Shown here piece by piece: positions 44,813 to 55,093 of a stretch of 64,000 nt of DNA; the first letter of the stretch is position 1; the number at the start of each line of letters is the position of its first letter. The DNA lies in assembly GCA_025093985.1 (NCBI GenBank), contig JACAAK010000002.1, forward strand, positions 3,534,001 through 3,598,000. The letters run 5' to 3'. A model generated the notes under the pieces. The model made no database searches. It worked only from the letters and a program-made list of their open reading frames with translations, and was not told where the DNA came from. The translations under genes were made by a program, and so were the position numbers. Source of the DNA: Calvatia gigantea. Taxonomy: Eukaryota; Basidiomycota; Agaricomycetes; Agaricales; Lycoperdaceae.

Positions 44813-47800
44813 AAGTTAATGGTATGAGCACTACGAGGAGGGGTTAGGAAGCCGATCTTGCGGGGGCAAAGATGTACTAAGTACATGCCATCTCCTGCCC
44901 GTGCCGTTCTGAAAGTTCGAGAAAGTACTTTGAGTCAAGACCCCTGCCAGGTGAACGGCAAGCCATGTCACCAGAAGGCAGGGACATCCATAGCCATGGT
45001 GTTCGAAGGTCCTAAAACTAGAAGGCACGAGGTGAAATGTATTGGGCCATTCACGCTATAACAGCATCTTTGTGGGCGTCGCGAGCTTGTATGACATTTC
45101 GACTTGGGAACGAGGCATCGATCCAACGCCACATAGGGCTTTTGCTATCACGAGATAGGGGTTGCTTCATCAAAGATGGATGTGAACGTTCACCACTGTG
45201 ATCAAATTTCGCTCTATGGGTTCTGGAGTACCTCGAGGTGGGTAACAGGCAGCAGTAAGAACCGAAAGCTAAGCACACGCACGCCGGGAAGAGATGTGAC
45301 GTCGAGGGGCTATACTACGGTTGATGTGCGCCCGAGTCCTAGCTCCAGCCTATATTGCCTCGGGTCCATCAGAAAGTCTCGCTTAGGTTTACACAAAACC
45401 AGAGCAACTGAACGGCCAACGACGCTATGACAGTGTGGCAGGGGTGTTAGCAGGGTGGGGCAGGTTCATGTAAGGTGGCAAGGAACTTATGTGAGAATGC
45501 TGGACTAGTTCTGGAATGAAACGTTCAACATACCTATTTGACAGGCAATTAAGAAATGCAGAGTTGATCATCATCAGTTGTCACGGGCCTTATGTACTGA
45601 TTATAGATTTGAAGAAAGGTTGAGGAAGCGAAGGGTGTTGCGAACGCACAGTTCGAGTCTGGATCAGAGCAGAAAACCTCAGGCGAGCTGCCTCCGAAGT
45701 TCCCACACGGCTCCCAGCTATCTGCATCAAAGGCTCTTGTGAGAGAGGTTTGGAGTTATACCTGGTTTTACAGTTCTTTTAACTGGTTGAGAACGGTGGC
45801 TGTAGCCGTGAACCGTACCAGTTATTCTTAGTTTGTAACCCCCCACCACCGCATCGCAGTGGTCTCTGTTCAATAAACGTTTACCTGCCACAGGCATCCG
45901 TGCCCTCAAAAACCCAACAAGGCTATCCCAACGTACCATTTAAGCATTGTTTCATGATATGCTACTCGATTTTTGCACGACCTAGCCTTAGTTCCGCTAG
46001 CACTACTCACCTCTGTGCGGCCCCGTTTCCAGACTAGACTCACATTTCTCTCCACGACAGCTCGATTGAATGACGATCTTGTCTCACGCCACTCCATTCT
46101 CGCAAGAAATTCTCGCAAGAAATGAGATCCCCGTTATGAATTGAGTAACCGTTTCTTTCCACATGCGAAAAGCTCCGAAGTGGAATGAGCCGGTGGTGAT
46201 AGTGGGTTGCTAGACCAAGCTTTTTTGAAAGCTTCTGAGATTGTGCCCGAGCTTTGTGTAACGGAAAGGTAGAACCACAAAGAAGCTAGTGAGCGTGCCC
46301 TAGACGAAAAGGGGAACAGACAATCGAAATTGGTTCGTGCCGGGATCGAGGTCCAATTGAAGCAACACTGGATAAATGGTTCTTGCGAAAAAAGAGCAGC
46401 CCGAGGAAATCAGAACCCGTCAAGACCTCGAGCTCCCGTTGCCAAAGCCGATTAGACCAGGAATAAGTGGTCTTTCACTTGATAACCTTGTCACTGTAGG
46501 ACATTTTAGAAGTTCTGGTCCTTTAGAGTTAAAGTTTGGGTCCTGGAGATGACTCCGGTTGTCTACGTTTATGCCAACACTAATGATTCCCTTTACCACT
46601 GTCGGGATGTTCAGATCATTACTCCACAAAATCAGCTGCACAAGTGCAAGAACAAACACCAGACCTGCTGCAAACACATTGTGGCCGCAAGCCTTTCATG
46701 AAAGAAGCAGCGGACCATCGCCGCGTACCTGTATAGTGGCCGTGGTTCTGGTAAGGTTCGTGAGCTGGACCACATCTATGCCCCATAACATGGAATAGAA
46801 TACTCCTTTCAAAAGCTTTTGCCACCCCAAAAAATGGTATTAAAAGCTGCCGAGCTTTAACCCAACGTACCTCCATCCTACCACCCCTTGATCATGGAAC
46901 TTAAATCGGGAATCTACATCATCAGGTGCTTGGGCACCGAGAGCCACATCGGCAGGAATGACGTTGATTTGTCCATGTCGCCCAAACCCATCGTCACCCT
47001 TCCCCAGGGCGTCGACCCTCCACGTTTCATCGTCGAGAGGTTGCCGGTTCCCACACCCGAAGCCAACTACACCATTCGGGCCGAAGGTGGACTTATCGCC
47101 GAAGAGGATAAGCTCTTATGGGCTTTCCTTGCCCACGAAACGGCTCCCCCCACTAAAGTGTGGCTCATCAACCCACAAGAGCAATACGGCAAGAATATCT
47201 ACACGTAAGTCTTACTTTAATTTTGTGCATCTGCGGGTTTGATTATTGACTTCATTTGGAACCTCAGTGTCGAGAAACCAGACCACTCTGCGGGTTGGGT
47301 TGTACCTGACGAGAAACCAGAGACTCAGGTGAGGAGTGACAGAGAACCTTCCATGCCTTCACCGCACCTTATTACCGATTACCAGGTCGCTGTCCTCCCA
47401 CTTATAGTTCACCCAACAGACCCTCCCCAATTCCTCCCTCGGGCCCTTTTTGAATTTGTTAGGATTGACCGTGATTAAAATGGAGCTTGAGTATACCCTT
47501 GTGTACTTGTATTTGATAGGAAGCGTTGGAGGAATGACATGACATGTTGCCTAACCTAGCCATGGCTTCCAGATTCATTGCCATTATCTTGGCGCCCTGG
47601 GTGCATGGAGGAAAAAACAGACTAACGGACCAAATATAAGCAGGTTGATAGCTGCGAGAAGACAAAAAAATAGGAGCTGGGGAAGTACCGCGATCAACAA
47701 GGAAATCCCAGCTCACGACACGTGGTGAATGAAGACAACAGCTATACCAGCATGTAGAGAAGGTTAGAGGCCTGTAGGTTAGCTGCATCAAGGAAGTTCT

Positions 47801-47870
47801 GGGCGACCAATGCACAAATGGCCCCCCACCCCTTCGATGGTTGATGTTCCACGATGAGAAATGCCTGGAG
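44813..47870. repeat. Inhibitor repeat, unit 2 (intact gene)
   Basis: Full repeat unit of about 3 kb holding the I66 gene at 46894-47478. It shares long stretches with unit 1 (42925-44812) and with the inverted unit at 55094-57607. Substitutions between units are frequent, so the units are not recent copies. Confidence 0.75.
46894..47478 (+). CDS. Cnispin-like serine protease inhibitor (I66)
   Basis: Beta-trefoil protease inhibitor resembling MEROPS family I66 (cnispin of agarics), probably cytosolic because no signal peptide is present. Exons 46894-47204, 47268-47328 and 47386-47478 give 154 residues, close to the family norm. Landmarks: MELKSGIYIIR, PKPIVTLPQGVDPPRFIVER, LLWAFLAHETAPPTKVWLI, VEKPDHSAGWVVPDEKPETQ, VAVLPLIV, and LFEFVR near the end. 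Intron 2 is 57 nt and stop-free in frame, so reading through it would insert 19 residues; splicing gives the better match. Such inhibitors are thought to act in defence against fungivores or in endogenous protease control. It is the intact copy in the array. Confidence 0.8.
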
Positions 47871-50340
47871 TGTGGCCAAATTCAGACGGAGCTGTTTGTA
47901 TGGTAGAAAGTTATCACCCCAAAGAAGCCAATGAATGTGCTCTAGACGGGTGGAGAGATAGATATGCGAAGTTGGCCCGTGCCGGGATCAAGGCCCTGTT
48001 AAAGCAACACTGGGCAAACGGTGCTTGTGCAAAGGGGCAGTCTTAGGAAGTCTTGGATCCTGCCATAGCCCTGCGCCTCCCATCGCTGAAGCTGATTAAA
48101 CTAGGCTGCAATAGTCGCTTGGTTACCTTGTCACCGGAGAATAATTCAAAGCCTCTGGTCCTCTGAGGTTTAAGTTTGGACTTTGAAAGTGGTCCCGGTT
48201 GTCTATTTTTACATCAACGCCAATCCTTTACCACCGTCGGAAGATCCTGATCATTACCCCAAGATCAGCCGCGCAAGTGTAAGAATAGATCCCGGACCTG
48301 CTACAAACGCATTGTGGCCGCAGGCCTTTCACGAAAGAAGCTGGACCATGATTGCGTCCCGATGTAGTGGTGTGGTGGATCACATCTAGGCCTTGTAAAG
48401 TGGGATCTGATGCTCCTTTCAGAAGTCTTTGCGGCTTTGCTACCCCCAAAAATGGATTGAAAAGCTGTCCAGCATTGCCTCAAGGTACTCTCATCCCACC
48501 ATTCCTTGATCATGGCCTTTGAATCGGGTACCTACATCACCAGCTGCAGGGGCACCCGAGAGTTACATCGGCAGGGGTGAATTTGAGGATGCGTCCCGAT
48601 TGCCCAAACTCATTGTTGCCCTTCCCAGGGCGTCGAAGCTCCGCGTTTCACCATCGAGAAGTCGCCCACATCCTCAGGCTCCTACATCAATCGCGCCGAG
48701 GGAAAACTTGTCGGCGAGGAGGATAACCTCTTGTGGGCTTTCCTCATCTCCGAAACGACTCCCTCCACTACGACGTGGCTCATAAATCCACAAGTGCAAC
48801 ACGGCCAGAACATCTATGCCTTACTTCAATTTGGTGCATCTGCGGATTGTATACTTTATTTACTCGGAACCTTAGTGTTGAGAAACCAGATTACTCCGCG
48901 GGCTGGATTGTTCCTGACAAGAAACCAGAGACTCAGGTGAGGGGGGACAGAGAATCTTTACATGTCTTCAGCACATCTTATCACGACTGTCAGGTCGCTG
49001 TCTTGCCACTTATAGTTCAACCGTCCGAGCCTCCACAATTCCTCCCTGAGACCCTTTTTGAATTCGTTGGGATTAACCGTGATCGGTCCCCCTGTCCCAT
49101 AAAATGAAGCTTGAGTATAACACCTGTGTAATTGTAGTTGATAAGAAGCGTTGAAGGAACAATATGACATGTCGCCCAACCTAGTCATTGCCATTCATTG
49201 TCACGTCCCGATACCTTGGCGACAATGGAGGAAGTGACGGACTAACAGACCAAACATAGGCAGGGTTGATTAGCCGCGAACAGGAGAAATAGGAGCTGGG
49301 AAAGCACTGCAATCAAGAGGAAAATCCTGGCTTACTACCCGTGGTGAATGAAGACCACCAGCTATACCGGTGTGCGAAGAGGGCTCGGGGCCTGTCGGTC
49401 AGATGCATCAAGGAAGTCGTGGGGGACCAAACACAAACGTCCCCCACCCCTTCGACGACTGATGCCCAGTGAGAATGCGCGGACTCTAGCAGAATTCAGA
49501 CGGAGCTATTTTAGGTATCGTCCCAAAAAGTGTACACTTTACGGACTTCAGGCGAAGCCTCCAGAGGTCACATTAGCGGAGCAATACTAACTTGTCTGAT
49601 CCCGTTTTATCTCATAGTGCGAAAGGAAACCACATGGATTGGAACGGAAACAGCAATCAGCATCACTACTATCCTGCCCAGTTCAGGTCCTCTCACCACT
49701 CCTGCTCGTCACTGCGGCCCTTTCCACAACGCTGGACACTGCTACCGTGTAAAAACATCCAATGTTGACAATAGTAAGCCACACACCAGAAATTTGCGCT
49801 TTCAGCTGTGAATGCAGCAAATTCGGGGCACTAGTACGGGCAAATGACGTAAGTCAACACTTGTTACGTCGAGGTTGGCCTCCCGCAAGGTTCGCATACA
49901 GGGTTTGAGTGAGCTTTAGTACCCAAACACCGCGGGATAAGTGAACGTGTGATTGATGGGGGTCAAACCTGAGGCCTGAAGAATGATAGCCTGGGGGCAT
50001 GGTGGAAGGCTTTCAATGAAGATGGTTTCGATTGTAGCCCACGAACTTGTAATTTCCGGCGTCCAGGGTTAAGGGTTGCTTGTCTCGGGTCCATTAGAAG
50101 ATTCCGTTCGGGGTTACGCAAGACCTGAGCATCTGAGGGCCAATAACGCCATGGTGATATAGCAGGGGGTGGCAATGGGATAGGGACAGTTCATGTAAGA
50201 TGGGAAAGGAACTTAGAAATGCTAGACTGTTCTAAGGCGGGGTTCACCGAGCGAGATCCACGCTGTGGTCGAAAGCTTGCATTGGTTATCTGTTTGATAA
50301 GAAGCGAACGTGTGTTGAGTAGAGTGCGGGAGTCTAGATA
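47871..50340. repeat. Inhibitor repeat, unit 3 and partial fourth
   Basis: Begins in mid-unit (5' part deleted), carries a decayed I66 gene, and continues at 49960-50340 into the start of another partial unit that abuts the SUV3 3' end. Confidence 0.65.
48512..49107 (+). pseudogene. Decayed I66 inhibitor
   Basis: Homologous to 46894-47478 but with an extra base near 48560 (after AFESGTYITSCRGT) and a lost base in the PQGVE region near 48630. The first intron donor is deleted, the usual GTAAGT being absent before the CTTACT sequence. The normal stop is gone, so the last exon runs on to 49107. Exon 3 sequence (VAVLPLIVQPSEPPQFLPE) is otherwise well preserved. Confidence 0.8.
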
Positions 50341-50418
50341 CCTATTAGATTATAGTTATTACCCAAATTACCCAGGAAGCAGAATACATCTAGTCGAGGG
50401 GCCATAACCACGTCCATG

Positions 50419-53058
50419 CTAACCACTGCGACTGCCGACCTTCAAACTCGGCGAGTCCACATACTTTTTCAACAACGTCGACAAATCCGGCGGTTGCTCC
50501 CAACGCCTCGTCATCCGCGCAGCTTCGTTCTGACCGGTATAATCAATTCTCGGTTGGGGTTGTTGATCACTCGGAGGTCGTACTGTGATGGGAGCTGGCG
50601 ACAGCGCATCCATGATTTTCGAACCTACAGGCGACTGCGACGGGTGTCTGCGCTGGGTAACTTGCTGTCCCCACCGTCTCGCAACATCCTTCTTGCCTAT
50701 CTGCTGCAATCCCCAATCCATCACGACCTCCACGCGATGTTTCAAATCCTCTGTCTTCTCTCGGTCGGGGTATACCACCACATTCCTGAAATGCATCCAC
50801 ATATACAGAACGAGGACTTTGTGGAAGCTCTCGAGTAACGACAGGACGGAGTCCTTCACCTCAGACAACCTTCCCTTTCCCTCCTCCTCCCCTTCCTCCT
50901 TGAGTTTGTTCACCTTCGCGTCTTTGCCATCTGACGCTCAACGTACCCAAGCGCATCATAAAACCCACTCTGCAGCACCCTCTCAATCCCAACACACATC
51001 TCATCCCTCTGCATCTTCACCATCTCCTCTGCAGCCTTCACCACAACCTCATCCCTCCACGCCACAGGACTAACCATCAAAGACCGTTTCTCACCCCACG
51101 TTAACCGGCCTTTACTCTTCTCATCTACCCATTCACACACCTCCGCCACGCGACTCTGTACAGAGTACTTATACACTCTCGGAAGTGCGGCTACGTACAC
51201 ATGTGCCATTTGTACTGTTTCGAGTGATGTGGAAGGAGGGAGTGCGGTTACCACTCTCGAGAATGTATCTGTCGTCGCACCGATGTGGGCATGGGTGAGT
51301 ATGGGTGTGGATGGATGGGAGAGGGCTGTGCGGAGGTATGGGAGGTCTTTAGAGTGGAGAGTTGTTGTGTATCCGCCTGGTGTTTCGCCAGTGAGGGTGT
51401 GTCCGTAGCGTCCGGCTCTGCCTGCGATTTGTTTTGTTTGGGAGATGGAGAGTGGGATTATGCGATTTGAGCCGTCTGTTTTGGCTACTGCGTCGAATAT
51501 GATACGTCGAATTTTTCTATGTAGTAATGAGTGAGTATGTGTAAGGGGAGAGGCAGAAGGAGACGGCGTACAAGTTTAATCCCATACCAATCGCATCACT
51601 CCCAATAATCACATCATACCCAGAATTAGGATCGTTAAACAACGCAGCCTGCTCACTCCGAATCTCAGGTGGCAACTTGCCATACACCACCGCACACCTC
51701 AACCCACTCCCCCTCTCAATCTCCTCCTTAATCTCAAAAATCCTCGTCCTACTAAACGCAACCACACAATCCCCCTTCATAATCCCACCATCACCACGAC
51801 GATTATAACTCCCACCCAAACTCGTCTCCTCCACACTCAACGGGGTAAGCCTCTCATACCTCCTCACCTCCAACTCATCCCCCGTCTCCTCCAACAAAGC
51901 CCTCACAACCCCAATAGCACTCTCCTCCCCACACAAATGGATCTCACTCGCACACAACCCTAATACAGCTGAAGTCCAACCGAATCCACGTTGGGGGTCT
52001 CCGATCATTTGAATTTCGTCGACGACTGCAACGTCGTATTGGGCTCGGAAGGAGAGCATTTCGATTGTGCAGGCGAGGAGACCTGCGGATTCGGAGACGA
52101 TTTTTTTTTCTTCGCCGGTGATCATGTTAGTTTGGCGGGCGTAGGAGGGGTTGTGCAGTTTTTTGGCTTGGGGGGCTATGGGTTGGTCTTTGAGTGATGT
52201 GTTTGTGGTTGCAATTGCACTTGTAGTCGTAGGAGGAGTGTCAGCGTTGGGTGGAGGTTGGTCGACTCCTAAAGGGACGATCTGTCCCAAATTGAGACGT
52301 TCCCAAATTTCATGTGCGAGTAAACGTAAAGGTCCAGCATAAACACCCGTCTTCGCAGCAGCGAGAGCTCTCAAAGCATGATGCGTCTTCCCACTATTCG
52401 TAGGACCAACATGCATAATAAACTTGCGTTGTAATTTCCGCGCGTAGGGGTACTCCTCTGCCGGTCGTCGTTGACACACTTCAGCCAAATGACGTATCGC
52501 CGCAAGTGTATTCGGGTTGATTTTGCCTTGAGAAGCAAGTTCATCGAGTATAGCAGAATCTTCGTTGTTGCGACACCACGAGAAGAAAATATTGCTGAAT
52601 ATGATTTCTGCTTCGACTTGGCGTGTCATGGGTTTCGTGGATGCATAATCGGCAAACCGCGAGAGTTGGTATCTGGCTTGGTTCGTTGGTGTGGTGAAAA
52701 ATCCTGATAGACCGGTTTTGGCATAGACGGCGAGGATGGGTTGGATGTCTTCCGATGCGAATCCGAAGCGCTGGAAACGCTGGAGGGTACGAAAGCTTTT
52801 ACTCCATTGTTGAATAGAAGATTCAAAATAAGCACTGCACGTCTCTGGAGTGAGAGTCTCCGGCGGCGCAGCCTTGGCTTTGCTCGGCGATGGTTCTGCG
52901 AACGGAGAGGAGACTCGGCGGACACGGCTGAGGTGAGAGGGGAAGGTGGTGGTGGGTTTGTTGAAGGAGGCGTGTGGTTGTCGCGGTTTGTCACGGTCGC
53001 TCCAGGAAGACTTTGTCGCAGCCGCACTACGAAAGCGTTTGGAAGTGTGCTTGAACAT
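50419..53058 (-). CDS. SUV3: Mitochondrial RNA helicase SUV3
   Basis: ATP-dependent RNA helicase of the mitochondrial degradosome. The start at 53058 gives a basic presequence (MFKHTSKRFRSAAATK); upstream Met codons in the same frame look less likely. Helicase motifs: GPTNSGKTHHALR (motif I), AVVDEIQMIGDPQRGFGW (II), VVAFSRTRIFEIK, IGSDAIGMGLNL (V), QIAGRAGRYG (VI). A GT-AG intron lies at about 51517-51573. The C-terminal region contains LHKVLVLY-type FHKVLVLYMWMHFRNVVVYP, and the protein ends near 50419. At about 50910 the frame changes. Either a 44-nt purine-rich intron (GTGAAC...GGGAAG) is spliced in frame, or there is a one-base shift. It diverges from mS33. Confidence 0.88.
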
Positions 53059-53243
53059 GTTCTGTGGCCGTCTTGCATCGAGCACAGGCAGTAGAAAGAT
53101 TTTTGAGCATTGGGCCGGTGACCAGTCCGTCCCAAAAGCAAAATAATTTACTTTCGTCATAATTTGAGTTCTGTATTTGTCTGTATTTGGCTCCGTCATT
53201 ATTTTTCGTTCCGAAGTTGTGACCAAGTGTTCTTCCCCAAGCC
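53059..53243. promoter_or_regulatory. Shared promoter of SUV3 and mS33
   Basis: 185 bp between two divergent nuclear genes for mitochondrial proteins, RNA turnover on one side and translation on the other. A common control region is likely, but no specific motif was recognised. Confidence 0.5.
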
Positions 53244-53640
53244 ATGAACGCGTTACCGTGGCTCAACGCAACAGGCAAACGCCTATTCGCACTCAACCAA
53301 GCCCGCGCTGCTATATTCCAGACCGCGTTCAACCCTACAAATGTACGCACTGGTGCCAAGTACCTCCGGCGACGTCTACGAGGGCCCTCCATGATCAACT
53401 ACTACCCGCCTACCATTGACATGGCGCGCATCGTGCGGAGATATCCTGAGCTAGAGATGGTCAATGATGAAGAGCAGACGAGGCTTGAGGATATAGAAAT
53501 TAGGAAGAAGAGAGGCAAGGGTGCACCGAAAAAGGCCAAGTCTGCAGGTGAGTTGTCTTCCCCCTTTCTTTATAATTCCACCGCGAATTTCTGACGTGTT
53601 GGTTGTAGGCGAGTCGCGCAGAGCTGGCAAGAAGCGGTGA
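53244..53640 (+). CDS. RSM27: Mitochondrial ribosomal protein mS33
   Basis: Small-subunit mitoribosome protein (MRPS33 in animals, Rsm27 in yeast). Two exons, 53244-53547 and 53609-53640, give 111 residues. The family core is clear: ARAAIFQTAFNPTNVRTGAK, LRGPSMINYYPPTID, YPELEMVNDEEQTRLED and KKRGKGAPKKAKSA, which ends the conserved part before a basic tail ESRRAGKKR. It diverges from SUV3 and is convergent with the next gene, with only about 40 bp between the stops. Confidence 0.92.
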
Positions 53641-53680
53641 TACACTATTCATACGATATAATCATAATTTATATATACTG

Positions 53681-54738
53681 CTACGAGCACCCATTCATGG
53701 TGACCTCCACCATATCACTCATGTCCTCATCATCATCATCCTGCACAATAGTATCCGGCTCAATAACAAAACCTCCCCCAAATCCACTCAGAAAATCCAT
53801 AGTCCGTTCAAACAATGCATCAAACTCATCCAACAGCCCAAGACGCTCCAACATTGCTGCAACGTCCTGCTCACCCCCAACAACATTAGCGGCAGCACTC
53901 GTGTTCCCTCCACCCTGACTTAACCACTCCTCTAGATTCGCAATACTCGTCACGAGTAAACTCCTTAACCTCGTCACGTCCGTTTGACTCATTGGCGTGC
54001 TCTTCGGTATGTCGTGAGCTTCATGCGCACGTTTGCTGTTCTCCCCTGGCGCCTCTCCGTTTTCTTCGCTGCTACTTGCCTCTCCAACTTCCAGAATCAG
54101 ATCCACACCCTCTCCGACTTCAGGATCCCATACTTGCGACTGTAACACCGCCAACCAGGCCTGATCCAAATCGTCCAACCAGTCCAACAACTCTCGTAGT
54201 GCCGACGTATAATCCCTCGGTTCCTCATCTCATCCCTCTACTCCTCCATTCCCATTTTGGCCCCGGTTGTTCTCTACCTGTGATGATGATGTCTCACTCA
54301 CCTCATTATCTCGAGCCCGAGGTAGCGCGTTGGTGGTAGCGGTGGCACTCGAACGTGAAGGTGGTGACAGCGTATACCCTACAATCGCACCCAACACATC
54401 CCCCGTCAACCTCAACATATACTGCGTCCTCAACGCCGTCGATGGATCCACAGGTGGAATTTGCAAGTATAAACGCTAAAAGTTTTCGAGCGAAGGTTAT
54501 GTATTTGTGTAATGTCGGAACTGTAGTTGAGGGTGATGTCCTGCATTTGGTCAGTATGTGGAGATTGAGTGGATAATAAGTTAGCGAGGAATTGAGGAAT
54601 TGATTGGTTTACTCACCGTTTTTTGTATCCGCGTGTGAGTTGGAGGAATTGGTCGTCCAGGTACGCGACGAGTCGGCGTTCCTGTTTGGGTGTTAATGGT
54701 TTTGTGCGGAGGTGTGATAGTTGAGTTGGTGTTGACAT
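53681..54738 (-). CDS. Hypothetical acidic protein
   Basis: Multi-exon gene from ATG 54738 (MSTPTQLSHLRTKPLTPKQE, RRLVAYLDDQFLQLTRG). Further coding blocks: LQIPPVDPSTALRTQYMLRL, then TGDVLGAIVGYTLSPPSRSS, then, after an intron with donor GTGAGT, DYTSALRELLDWLDDLDQAW. The long C-terminal acidic part ends DDDDEDMSDMVEVTMNG. I do not recognise the family. The region 54482-54616 contains introns and perhaps a tiny exon that I could not settle. Confidence 0.55.
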
Positions 54739-55093
54739 CTTTTCAGTCGAAGATATTGGGCGTGTTTTTCCGAGGTGTTGATGGTAGAAGGGAGATGAGG
54801 TAATTTATTTGACATTCCCTTAGTGTACCAAACATCCCTATCCTGACAATGCAAACCCAACTGAACTTACCAATTCTACACCGTTAGAACTTGGAGTACT
54901 ACCCGCCGTCAACCTAATGTTCATAAGTGCATTCCTTGTTACCCTGTAAAGATATGGTAAGCGCCAGGGCACGGCGGGTGAAGCTACATTCAAGAGCCGT
55001 CGCCAGGTGGTGATAGGACTGCATTTGTAGGAGTTGTTGTTGGGTTCGTAGAGTTCAAGTTGGACATTGAAACATTAATGATTCGAGGCAGGG
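54739..55093. other. Spacer before the inverted duplication
   Basis: Unique-looking intergenic DNA; similarity to the source repeat begins at about 55094. Confidence 0.5.

Noticed and set aside
52741..53094. 117-codon plus-strand frame across the SUV3 N-terminus
   Set aside because: Antisense shadow of SUV3; the minus strand carries the conserved helicase protein.
54230..54232. In-frame TGA as a lesion of the hypothetical gene at 53681-54738
   Set aside because: An intron with a strong GTGAGT donor spans this codon and joins the flanking exons in phase.
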